Part shown: piece by piece, positions 1 to 6,037 of the stretch
Position numbering within the stretch: the first letter of the stretch is position 1
Layout: each line of letters starts with the position of its first letter
NCBI GenBank assembly: GCA_900549105.1
Contig: URND01000084.1
Location: forward strand, 1-13,934
Length of the DNA: 13,934 bases
Reading direction: 5' to 3'
From: an uncultured Eubacteriales bacterium
Lineage (GTDB): Bacteria > Bacillota > Clostridia > Lachnospirales > Lachnospiraceae
Made by a program: the position numbers and the translations under genes
The notes under the pieces: generated by a model
What the model was told of the DNA's origin: nothing
What the model saw: the letters and a program-made list of their open reading frames with translations, nothing else
The model's database searches: none

Positions 1-1
1 G

Positions 2-304
2 CCAGACGCCGAATATGTCCCCCATTATCTTATCCGATTGAATGCAGACGGCACTATGAATTTAAGAGCCGAGGACGGAAGCTGGCTTGATTATACCTAT
101 ACGATAGATGCAACACATTTTTCGTTCACCTACACAGGCATCACCCTCGCTGGTCACAAAATAAAAAAGTTTCAGCTTATCCAACCGATAAGCATTTTTC
201 AAACGGAGAGTGACCGCAATATCCCTGTCAACCATTCCAAAGTCACCCGCCCAGACACCGGTAAACAGACACCGGGTAAAGTCCGCTTCCACAGCCGCAC
301 ATAA
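2..304 (+). pseudogene. 3' fragment of an unidentified beta-rich protein, cut by the window edge and by a rearrangement
   Basis: The open frame enters from the left edge at base 2 and runs to a TAA at 302-304. Its first ~50 codons read like real protein: an NADGTMNL turn, then EDGSW, then alternating YTYTID / HFSFTYTG strands. This is the style of small bacterial lipocalin-like or META-like secreted domains whose strands read DGTxxL...YxIDGxxxxFT. After about base 155 the frame only runs antisense through the BtpA gene and looks like chance sequence. I infer the C-terminal part of a plus-strand gene was fused tail to tail with a truncated minus-strand gene somewhere near 110-155. The family is not recognised and no function is proposed. 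It could also be a coincidental open frame. Confidence 0.35.
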
Positions 305-622
305 AGAGATTGTCGCATCTCCGTCAAAAATTGCCTCTGCTCCAAAAGGAACCCGGATAGATGACTTCAACGCCCCTATAACCATACCCATAGCCGCCAA
401 TGTCACCGGAGACACATGCTTCTCATAGGGCATACTGAATTCATTGGTAAAAAGAACACCGTCCACACCGCCATTCTGAAGAGCTTCCAAATCTGCCTTC
501 GCCCTCTGAATGACCGCATCCATCCCCTCACCCTTATAAAAAGGGTCTCCCGGAAGGGCCTGAATATGAACAAGTCCGATAATCGGCTTTTCTGTTCCGA
601 AAAGTTCTGATAAAAATGACAT
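62..622 (-). pseudogene. BtpA/SgcQ-family TIM-barrel protein, C-terminally truncated
   Basis: The N-terminal two thirds match the BtpA/SgcQ family (PF03437): start MSFLSELFGTEKP, then LVHIQALPGDP, ALQNGGVDGVLFTNEFSMPY (about residues 48-66) and FTGVWAGDFG. The family has a phosphate-binding-type TIM-barrel fold. BtpA is linked to photosystem I assembly in cyanobacteria and SgcQ sits in a sugar operon in E. coli; no reaction is firmly assigned. Members are usually about 260-280 residues. This copy ends at 186, and its last ~15-20 residues (after GERKM) look unlike the family, so the last barrel strands are missing. The start at 622 is preferred because GGAGG lies 8 nt upstream; the earlier ATG at 637 overlaps that ribosome site. 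It lies 54 bp after the GyrI-like gene and is probably co-transcribed with it. Likely non-functional. Confidence 0.7.
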
Positions 623-676
623 ATTAACCGCCTCCATGTTTATTACTCGTATATTTATTTTTTTAGAAGATCAAGG

Positions 677-1327
677 TCACACAGGCCGTTTTTCCCGCAC
701 CGGATGGCGGATAACTGTCTTTAAATTTTCCGGCTTCGTCCGCCTTGGGTCTCCCAGATAAATTTCATGATGTCTGCGCTCTGAATTAATATCCAGAACA
801 TAGCCGTTTTCTTCAATATACTTTTCTATCTTTGATATCGTCTCCGGCTCCTCATCATAAGGTCCGACATGCATAGCCTGACAACATAAGCCTTCTTTAA
901 ATGTCGCCAGCCGGACAGCAGAAAAATCTATATGGGGTTTCTTTTTTTGAAGACTTTCCTTTGCCCACTCAAACACTGCTTCCGTCACAAATTCCGGCTG
1001 TCGAATCATGGACGTCCAACAAAATTTGTCTTTATCTGTCTCATTTTGACCGTCAAAATTCCCATCTTCCAGCCACCAGAGACCTTCCAGCGGCGGAACC
1101 ACATAATCAAAATAGCCTTCCGGCTGTGTTCCGCTCATTTTACTCATTTTGATAGTAAAAGATAAGCCGTAAAGAATTTCCAAAGCATTTTTATAACTCT
1201 CCGCAGTGTTCGGATTGCCCCGGCCATCCACCATGATAAATACCATCTCCGGCACATCAACAATGGACGGTTTCCTTTTTGGCATATACAAATCCTTATA
1301 CTCTTTCTTATAATCTATTTTTGCCAT
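677..1327 (-). CDS. GyrI-like small-molecule-binding domain protein
   Basis: A 216-aa protein resembling the stand-alone GyrI-like family (PF06445 superfamily, COG4832 type). Visible hallmarks are MVDGRGNPN near residues 32-40, PLEGLWW at 79-85, HVGPYDEEPET at 153-163 and HHEIYLGDPRR near the end, which is the usual order and length. Relatives bind small aromatic or alkylating molecules, and some GyrI-like enzymes are reported to hydrolyse cyclopropanoid genotoxins. Whether this one is an enzyme or only a binder cannot be told from sequence. No signal peptide is visible, so it is probably cytosolic. AAGGAGGAC sits 6-7 nt before the ATG. The gene starts 14 bp after the TfoX remnant and shares its upstream promoter, so it is the only intact member of this minus-strand cluster. 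Confidence 0.85.
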   Translation of the reverse strand: MAKIDYKKEYKDLYMPKRKPSIVDVPEMVFIMVDGRGNPNTAESYKNALEILYGLSFTIKMSKMSGTQPEGYFDYVVPPLEGLWWLEDGNFDGQNETDKDKFCWTSMIRQPEFVTEAVFEWAKESLQKKKPHIDFSAVRLATFKEGLCCQAMHVGPYDEEPETISKIEKYIEENGYVLDINSERRHHEIYLGDPRRTKPENLKTVIRHPVREKRPV

Positions 1328-1341
1328 AAAGTCCTCCTTTT

Positions 1342-1506
1342 TTATCTTTTAGAAACAGCCTTTTTACACTCCGGTTCCTCCACTGTTCCAAAAAATTCCC
1401 CCTCATACTATAAACCGTATTTTCCAAAAAGCTTTTTATAAATAATACATCCCGCTTCATCCAACTGTCCGACAACGTATTGAACAAATTCCTCACTTGA
1501 AGCCAT
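1342..1506 (-). pseudogene. TfoX N-terminal-domain protein, broken by an in-frame TAG and missing its 3' half
   Basis: Read from the ATG at 1504-1506, the frame gives MASSEEFVQYVVGQL, then YKKLFGKYGL, a TAG stop at 1408-1410, and then YEGEFFG. This is the order of the TfoX N-terminal domain (PF04993): MASSxxF, then YRxMFGxYGLYYxGxxFG. The TAG stands where the family usually has Tyr. After FFGTVE the similarity stops and the frame closes at 1342, about 55 codons in all against a usual ~100-120, so an internal or 3' deletion is also implied. A GAGG-containing ribosome site lies upstream. TfoX/Sxy proteins are linked to competence control in Proteobacteria; the short single-domain Firmicute forms have no established role. 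Confidence 0.75.
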
Positions 1507-1564
1507 GAAAACCGCCGCCTCTTAATTTTTTTGTCCATTCGGGCATCCCGTATGAATATATTTT

Positions 1565-1594
1565 ATTCCACAAAACACGACATCTGTATGTCAA
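1565..1594 (-). promoter_or_regulatory. Candidate sigma-A promoter for the TfoX-remnant/GyrI-like cluster
   Basis: On the minus strand, TTGACA (1589-1594) is followed 18 nt later by TGGAAT (1565-1570), a perfect -35 with a weak -10. An inverted repeat, GACAT-N4-ATGTC (1579-1592), overlaps the -35 and could be an operator. The start of transcription would fall about 50 nt before the TfoX-remnant ATG. Confidence 0.45.
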
Positions 1595-1616
1595 CATTTA
1601 TATTTTTCTCTATACG

Positions 1617-1659
1617 AAAAGAGGAGACATGAACTTTTCATTAATGTCCCCTCTTTTTT
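1617..1659. terminator. Bidirectional intrinsic terminator
   Basis: AAAAGAGGAGACAT (1617-1630) pairs with ATGTCCCCTCTTTT (1644-1657) with one G-T style mismatch, around a 13-nt loop. T-runs follow on both strands. It lies 27 bp past the stop of the minus-strand hydrolase gene and would end that transcript. Confidence 0.8.
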
Positions 1660-1685
1660 GTAATCTAGAACAAAATCTATCAGAT

Positions 1686-2585
1686 TTACAGCAGACGGTC
1701 AATAATTAACTTTCTCTCTTCTTTTGCCCACTCGTAAAACATGACATAGGCATGCGCCACGCCATTCCGTACATAATAGACTACGTCCGCATCCTGCCGG
1801 ATTGCCTCCCCAACGAATTGGCGGATACCCATCTCCATCGCCTCATGGCCGCCGGCAAATACCAGCATAGGCGGCAGGCCCTTCAACTGTCCTTTCATTG
1901 GGTTGACACGCCAGTCATCCTTATCCGTGCTGCCTTTCCATAAATCCAGCACCGTAGGAAAGCCTTTCGTGGAAACAATAGCGTCCCGCTCCAACAGCAT
2001 ATCCTCATAGGCTTTCTCTTCCGCATTACGAGGTGTACCGCCCACGTTGCAGCCCGGAGAAATTAAGAACAAATTATTAGGCTGTCCAAGGCCTTCCTCC
2101 CGAATCTGCATCGCCACAGATACAGCCAACCCGCCGCCGGCAGAGTCGCCGCCCATGGCAATCGCATCACCCGGGCACTCCTTCAGCATCTGGCGGTAAA
2201 GCGCCATGCCCATCTCGAGGGCTTCCTCCCCGTTGTGCTCCGGCACGATAGGATATTCCGGAAACCAAATCTCTGCGCCGGTCTCCCGGGCCAGATACTC
2301 CGCAAAGGCAAATTGGGCCACGCCTGAATTCATCACCCAGCCGCCGCCGTGAAAATACAGAATCTTCCGCGTCTTACCCTTCGGCTCACCCACATGAAAC
2401 TTGTACCAAGGAAACCCCTTATAGTCAAATTCCTCTCCATTCATGCGCTGCCGCATTTCTTCTGTCAACGCACTGCCTCCGCCGCGGCAGTTCTCCAAAA
2501 CAAGGCGCACAAACTCATCGCCTGTACTGGAAAACATATGATGTACCAATTCCTGCCGTTTCTTGACAATCTCTTCCTGTGTCAT
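1686..2585 (-). CDS. Alpha/beta hydrolase, hormone-sensitive-lipase (HSL) type esterase
   Basis: A 299-aa cytosolic hydrolase of the alpha/beta-hydrolase fold-3 / HSL family (PF07859), expected to cleave short-chain carboxylic esters. The oxyanion-hole motif HGGGW is at 79-83, YPIVPEH at 111-117, the nucleophile elbow GDSAGG at 146-151 (Ser148), GLPPMLVFAGGHEAMEMG at 236-253 and VAHAY at 277-281 (His278). Where most HSL enzymes have the catalytic Asp (xDPLRDxG), this protein has Glu, probably Glu251, a conservative but noticeable change. Length is normal for the family and no signal peptide is seen. AGGGGG lies about 7 nt before the ATG. It has its own promoter and terminator, so it is a single-gene unit. 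The substrate cannot be inferred. Confidence 0.9.
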   Translation of the reverse strand: MTQEEIVKKRQELVHHMFSSTGDEFVRLVLENCRGGGSALTEEMRQRMNGEEFDYKGFPWYKFHVGEPKGKTRKILYFHGGGWVMNSGVAQFAFAEYLARETGAEIWFPEYPIVPEHNGEEALEMGMALYRQMLKECPGDAIAMGGDSAGGGLAVSVAMQIREEGLGQPNNLFLISPGCNVGGTPRNAEEKAYEDMLLERDAIVSTKGFPTVLDLWKGSTDKDDWRVNPMKGQLKGLPPMLVFAGGHEAMEMGIRQFVGEAIRQDADVVYYVRNGVAHAYVMFYEWAKEERKLIIDRLL

Positions 2586-2633
2586 GATATTTCCCCCTAC
2601 CTTTTAGTTATTTAATATACCTTTTATAATTTC

Positions 2634-2662
2634 ATCATATCACATTTTCATTTTCCTGTCAG
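2634..2662 (-). promoter_or_regulatory. Promoter of the HSL-type hydrolase
   Basis: On the minus strand, CTGACA (2657-2662), a 17-nt spacer, then TATGAT (2634-2639). Each box differs from the sigma-A consensus at one position. Transcription would start near 2627, giving a leader of about 40 nt. Confidence 0.65.
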
Positions 2663-2683
2663 CGTCTATCCCCAGTGCTTCGT

Positions 2684-2830
2684 CTATATTTTTTCTTCCA
2701 TCGCATGAATAATTCCCTCAAAATGTTTTCTTGCTTCCCGGGGTTCCAGGAGTTCCGCCTGGCATCCAAAACTTAAAAGCCAGTTGAACAGATGATGCTC
2801 GTCCATCAAATCCAACTCCCATTGCCAATC
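2684..2830 (-). pseudogene. C-terminal fragment of a WYL/YafY-type transcriptional regulator
   Basis: The frame ends at 2684 and gives WELDLMDEHHLFNWLLSFG, then AELLEPREARKHFEGIIHAM. That is the typical tail of WYL-domain regulators, where a helix before W(I/L)LSFG leads to AELLEP and a final helix. A full protein would have about 300 residues with an N-terminal helix-turn-helix; only about 45-50 recognisable residues remain. The homology stops where the promoter of the DUF6472-like gene begins (2822-2850). No start codon with a ribosome site precedes it. I infer a deletion remnant. Confidence 0.65.
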
Positions 2831-2850
2831 CCGGACATATTTGCTACAAT
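2822..2850 (+). promoter_or_regulatory. Strong sigma-A promoter of the DUF6472-like gene
   Basis: TTGCCA (2822-2827), a 17-nt spacer, and TACAAT (2845-2850). The predicted start near 2857 leaves a leader of only ~14 nt containing the ribosome site GGGAGGG. Confidence 0.7.
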
Positions 2851-2870
2851 AACTTCGGGAGGGATGTGCT

Positions 2871-3062
2871 ATGGGCAAAAAACAACCGCAGACAAGCTGC
2901 GATACCTGCCTTTATTATTCCTATGATGAGGACTATGAGGCTTATATGTGCGATATGGATATGGATGAGGATGAATACGCCCATCTGATATCGGATGACC
3001 ATTATAACTGCCCTTATTATCAAAATGATAACGAGTATGCCGTTGTCCGAAAACAAATGTAA
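2871..3062 (+). CDS. Small Cys/Asp-rich protein, DUF6472-like
   Basis: A 63-aa acidic protein with the pattern CDTCLYY near residues 10-16, then EAYMCDMDMDEDE, then NCPYYQNDNEY and a VRKQM ending. Four cysteines (10, 13, 27, 47) are spaced CxxC...C...C, suggesting metal binding or disulfides. The pattern YMCDMxxDEDE...CPYxxxxDEY..VRKQM matches a small uncharacterised protein family common in Lachnospiraceae, which I recall as DUF6472. Function is unknown. GGGAGGG lies 5-6 nt before the ATG. The consensus promoter and good terminator show it is a stand-alone gene. Codons are those of a real gene, and the antisense frames here are His/Ile-rich nonsense. Confidence 0.85.
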   Translation: MGKKQPQTSCDTCLYYSYDEDYEAYMCDMDMDEDEYAHLISDDHYNCPYYQNDNEYAVVRKQM

Positions 3063-3075
3063 CCGTTTTTTTACC

Positions 3076-3111
3076 GCTTCAATATTTATTTAAGAATATT
3101 GAAGCTTTTTT
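3076..3111 (+). terminator. Intrinsic terminator after the DUF6472-like gene
   Basis: A perfect 11-bp inverted repeat, GCTTCAATATT (3076-3086) and AATATTGAAGC (3095-3105), with an 8-nt loop and six T's after it. Confidence 0.9.
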
Positions 3112-3143
3112 CATTTTTTTAATACTTTCTAATAAGAAAAATG

Positions 3144-3185
3144 TAAGAATCCTGTCGGCGAATCCTTATTTCTGTTCGCTATACT
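3144..3185 (+). promoter_or_regulatory. Candidate regulated promoter of the glycolipid operon
   Basis: A good -10, TATACT (3180-3185), lies 19 nt before the ribosome site region, but no recognisable -35 is found 16-18 nt upstream. Instead there are two direct GAATCC copies (3147-3152, 3160-3165), framed by TAAG and CTTA as an imperfect 25-nt palindrome (3144-3168). A missing -35 with a repeat in its place is typical of activator-dependent promoters; this is inference. Confidence 0.4.
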
Positions 3186-3209
3186 AAAGGCAGAAAAGGG
3201 GAAATGACT

Positions 3210-4421
3210 ATGAAAATTCTTATACTTACCGGCAGATTCGGTATGGGCCACCTGAAAGCTGCCGAAGCAATTAAAGAGGAACTTACTTTTTGTCACAGAA
3301 AAGACGGACAGAAATTTGATATAGAAATTATTGACTGGCTTGAGTACCTGATGCCTCATCATGCAAAATACATTTACAATGGCTATTCCTCGTTCATCCG
3401 CCGCAATACCGTTTTTTACAATCTTCATTATAAATCATCGGAAAATCGTCCCATCACCCAGAAGCCAAATCTGGTGGGTTACGTGCGTATGAACCAGTTA
3501 ATTTATGAAAAACAGCCGGATTTTATTATTTCCGTGCTGGCCTCCGCTTCAAAGGCGGTTGCCTACTATAAAGCCCTGAGCGGTTCTTCTATTCCGCTCA
3601 TCACCTGCGTGACAGATATTACCGGCCATTCTGAATGGATAAATAAATATACCGATGCCTATGCTGTCGGCTCGGAGGAAGTCCGCCGGTCATTTATTCA
3701 AAAGGGTGTCCCGGAAACTCAGATTTATATCACCGGAATTCCTGTTCGCCGGAGGTTTCACACGGAAAATCACCAAGAAACACCTGTTTCCGAAAAAATT
3801 CCCGCTTCCGAAAAAATTCCCGCTTCCGAAAAAATGACCGCTTCCAAAAAAACAGCCGAATCTTCCCGGCCCAAAATCCTGTTGATGGGCGGCGGCCTCG
3901 GACTGCTGCCAAAACGCCTGGATTTTTATCAGAAATTAAATAACCTTGTTCCCGCGGAAATGACGCTCATCACCGGGAAAAACGAGAAAATGTTTCAAAA
4001 ACTGTATGGACGTTTTGAAAATATAGAAGTGCTTGGCTATGTTCAGGATATCGAAAAGTATTTTCTCCGCTCGGATTTAGTTATCACAAAACCCGGCGGT
4101 ATAACAACTTTTGAGGCCATTTACGCAGAAACGCCGATTTTAGCTTTAAATCCAACCATGCGGCAGGAAAAATATAATGCAGAGTTTATTGAAATACACG
4201 AAATTGGCAGGAAACTTATCCTGAAAAATGACCAGACAGATGCAAAGCACATTGCCTGTCTCATCCAAAACAGGGCGCGAATCACCCATTATAAACAGCA
4301 GATGCGCCGTATGCGCCATGGCCTTGCCTCCTGCACATTTACTACTATTATTAATGAACTAACCGCTTCTTTACCACTGGGAGGTGCTTTACACAATGAA
4401 ATCTTTAGTTTTAACTTTTGA
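3210..4421 (+). CDS. MGDG-synthase/UgtP-like glycosyltransferase (GT28)
   Basis: A 403-aa GT-B glycosyltransferase of the MGDG-synthase/UgtP group. The N-terminal acceptor domain (PF06925) shows ILTGRFGMGH at 5-14 and TDITGH near 136-141. The C-terminal GT28-type donor domain shows MGGGLG at 226-231, TKPGGITTFEA at 293-303 and NPTMRQEKYNAE at 314-325. Relatives move a sugar from a UDP-sugar to diacylglycerol on the cytosolic membrane face. The sugar here is unknown. The linker between the domains carries a six-residue tandem repeat. The ATG at 3210 is chosen over 3204 because AAGGGGA ends 7-8 nt before it but only 1-2 nt before the earlier codon. The last ~26 bases overlap the deacetylase gene, so the two are translationally coupled. 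First gene of a three-gene operon. Confidence 0.85.
   Translation: MKILILTGRFGMGHLKAAEAIKEELTFCHRKDGQKFDIEIIDWLEYLMPHHAKYIYNGYSSFIRRNTVFYNLHYKSSENRPITQKPNLVGYVRMNQLIYEKQPDFIISVLASASKAVAYYKALSGSSIPLITCVTDITGHSEWINKYTDAYAVGSEEVRRSFIQKGVPETQIYITGIPVRRRFHTENHQETPVSEKIPASEKIPASEKMTASKKTAESSRPKILLMGGGLGLLPKRLDFYQKLNNLVPAEMTLITGKNEKMFQKLYGRFENIEVLGYVQDIEKYFLRSDLVITKPGGITTFEAIYAETPILALNPTMRQEKYNAEFIEIHEIGRKLILKNDQTDAKHIACLIQNRARITHYKQQMRRMRHGLASCTFTTIINELTASLPLGGALHNEIFSFNF
3788..3855 (+). repeat. 18-bp coding tandem repeat in the glycosyltransferase linker
   Basis: The unit TTCCGAAAAAATTCCCGC occurs exactly at 3788-3805 and 3806-3823, with degenerate copies at 3824-3841 and 3842-3855. It encodes ASEKIP repeats at residues ~193-215, between the two GT-B domains. 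Each unit carries a run of six A's, so both unit-number change and frameshifts by slippage are possible. Confidence 0.9.
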
Positions 4422-5040
4422 TGACGGGCCGGATATCCGTTATACGCCGCTTTTACTCAATTTATTAAAATATCAGCATATTCCCGCCACCTTTTTTGTT
4501 GTGGGAAATCATGCAAAAGCTCACCCGGAACTTATCCGGCGAATGCTTTCCGAAGGGCATACCGTCGGCGGCCATACCATGGCGCATAAAAATGCACTGC
4601 TGTCCACCCCCGCCGACATTCGAAATGATTTTCAGGCGTCGATTCGCCTGCACCGGGAGTTGACCGGCGACGCCCTGAAATACTTTCGTCCGCCCTGGGG
4701 GATTTCCACTCCCTTTGTCAATAACTATATTAAAAAATACCACATGCGGAGAGTTCTCTGGGATGTGATGGCAGAAGACTGGGAAGGCGGAACAACCTCC
4801 CGAACCATCAGTGCTAAACTGAAAGAGCGGGTTTTTGACGGCGCCGTTATCTGTCTGCATGATGCCGGAGAGGATACAGGCGGAGCTAAAGGCGCGCCCC
4901 GCAGGACCATCGAGGCGCTGATTCATACGATCCCATGGCTGAAAGCCCAGGGTTATCAGTTTCTCACAATGGATGAATATATTAAAGGAGTAGATTCCCG
5001 TGTCATTCAACAAAGAAAAAAAAGGCTCCTATGGCCGTAA
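4396..5040 (+). CDS. NodB-type polysaccharide deacetylase (CE4), no signal peptide
   Basis: A 214-aa metal-dependent N-deacetylase domain (PF01522) with every CE4 motif: TFDDGP at 7-12, the metal ligands HTMAH at 60-64, RPPWG at 98-102, DVMAEDW at 123-129 and CLHDAG at 153-158. The enzyme is predicted active and removes acetyl groups from N-acetyl sugars. Unusually for the family, catalysis starts at residue 7 with no signal peptide or membrane anchor, so it should work in the cytosol. The ATG at 4396 follows GGGAGG by 11 nt; a GTG at 4384 overlaps the ribosome site and is rejected. It overlaps the glycosyltransferase gene by 26 bp and the flippase-like gene by 41 bp. The context suggests it acts on a lipid-linked sugar before export. 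Confidence 0.9.
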   Translation: MKSLVLTFDDGPDIRYTPLLLNLLKYQHIPATFFVVGNHAKAHPELIRRMLSEGHTVGGHTMAHKNALLSTPADIRNDFQASIRLHRELTGDALKYFRPPWGISTPFVNNYIKKYHMRRVLWDVMAEDWEGGTTSRTISAKLKERVFDGAVICLHDAGEDTGGAKGAPRRTIEALIHTIPWLKAQGYQFLTMDEYIKGVDSRVIQQRKKRLLWP

Positions 5041-6037
5041 CTTATTGCTGATGCTTTTACTGACAGCTATCACCTTTGCTGTCATTTTAAGCGGAAATGA
5101 TATGGAAAACTTAATACAGGCTTTAAAAACAAGCCGCTTTATGTGGCTTTTAGCCGGATTTGTCTGCATGTTTATTTTTGTAAGCTGTGAAGCGGTAAAT
5201 ATGTACCAGATTTCCCACAGCCTCAAACAACCTCTGCCATTGTCCAGATGTGAGCAATACGCCTTTATCGGCTTTTATTTCAGTTCCATCACACCTTCCG
5301 CCAGCGGCGGCCAGCCGGTACAAATGTACTATATGAAAAAAGACAACATTAGTCTTGCGGATTCCTCAGTAATGATTTTATTTATTGTTTTGGTTTACCA
5401 GTTGGCCATGCTGATGTTCGCCGGAATAACGGCCCTGCTCCATCCGGGCCTTGCTGTGCGGACAGCGGGCCATTTAAAATATCTTTTACCCTTTGGACTG
5501 ATTATGAACGGCGGCGCTGCCGCATTGATGGCTTTATTTCTTACTTCCGAAAAAATTGTTCAAAATCTTCTTTTATTGCTCCTTCGGACGGGCGCCCGGC
5601 TCCATCTGGTAAAGCACCCCCGGGAAAGCAGAGAACATTGGTTAAAAGAAATCCGGCGCTATCAGCGGAGCGCCTCTGTTATCCGTCAGAAACCGCTGCT
5701 TTTTATCCGGGTATTAATGGCGTCCCTGCTTCAAATGGCCGCCCTGTCCTCGGTTCCCTATTGTGTCTACCGGGCTTTAGGATACTCGGCCCTTCGCCCC
5801 GGGGAATTGATGACCTGTCAGTCCATTCTGACTTTGTCCGCATCGGCCATGCCGACTCCCGGCGCCGTGGGAGCTGCGGAGGGCGGCTTCCTCTTTGCCT
5901 TTAAAGATATATTCGACGCTGAAAATATAAAAACAGCCATGCTGCTCAGCCGGGGCATCAGTCTGTATATTTTCCTGATAATCAGCTTTTGCGTCTGCAT
6001 GACTGTTCACATAAGAACTTCCCAATCTAAAATTTAA
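5000..6037 (+). CDS. LPG-synthase-TM (UPF0104) flippase-like membrane protein
   Basis: A 345-aa polytopic membrane protein of the lysylphosphatidylglycerol-synthase transmembrane family (PF03706), lacking the soluble aminoacyl-transfer domain. About eight hydrophobic segments are visible (roughly 13-31, 46-64, 85-98, 124-148, 161-181, 234-256, 270-282, 318-336). The two signature loops are SSITPSASGGQPVQMYY at 95-111 and PTPGAVGAAEGGF at 285-297. Stand-alone members include MprF-like flippase cores and proteins tied to lipid or glycolipid translocation. The GTG start has AAAGGAG 9 nt upstream and lies 41 bp inside the deacetylase gene. Its stop overlaps the stop of the convergent amidase gene. 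I infer it moves the product of the two upstream enzymes across the membrane. Confidence 0.85.
   Translation: MSFNKEKKGSYGRNLLLMLLLTAITFAVILSGNDMENLIQALKTSRFMWLLAGFVCMFIFVSCEAVNMYQISHSLKQPLPLSRCEQYAFIGFYFSSITPSASGGQPVQMYYMKKDNISLADSSVMILFIVLVYQLAMLMFAGITALLHPGLAVRTAGHLKYLLPFGLIMNGGAAALMALFLTSEKIVQNLLLLLLRTGARLHLVKHPRESREHWLKEIRRYQRSASVIRQKPLLFIRVLMASLLQMAALSSVPYCVYRALGYSALRPGELMTCQSILTLSASAMPTPGAVGAAEGGFLFAFKDIFDAENIKTAMLLSRGISLYIFLIISFCVCMTVHIRTSQSKI

Noticed and set aside
1308..1538. A 76-aa basic minus-strand frame overlapping the GyrI-like start
   Set aside because: The neighbouring frame reads as a TfoX domain with one stop; the 76-aa frame has no family-like pattern and is a shadow of the pseudogene.
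2844..3056. A His/Ile-rich minus-strand frame opposite the DUF6472-like gene
   Set aside because: Low-complexity antisense of GAT/TAT-rich codons; the plus frame has the promoter, ribosome site, terminator and family pattern.
3730..3912. Repeat-rich frames (FFRKREFFRK / KKFPLPKKFPLPKK) around the glycosyltransferase linker
   Set aside because: These are out-of-frame readings of the 18-bp tandem repeat inside the glycosyltransferase gene.
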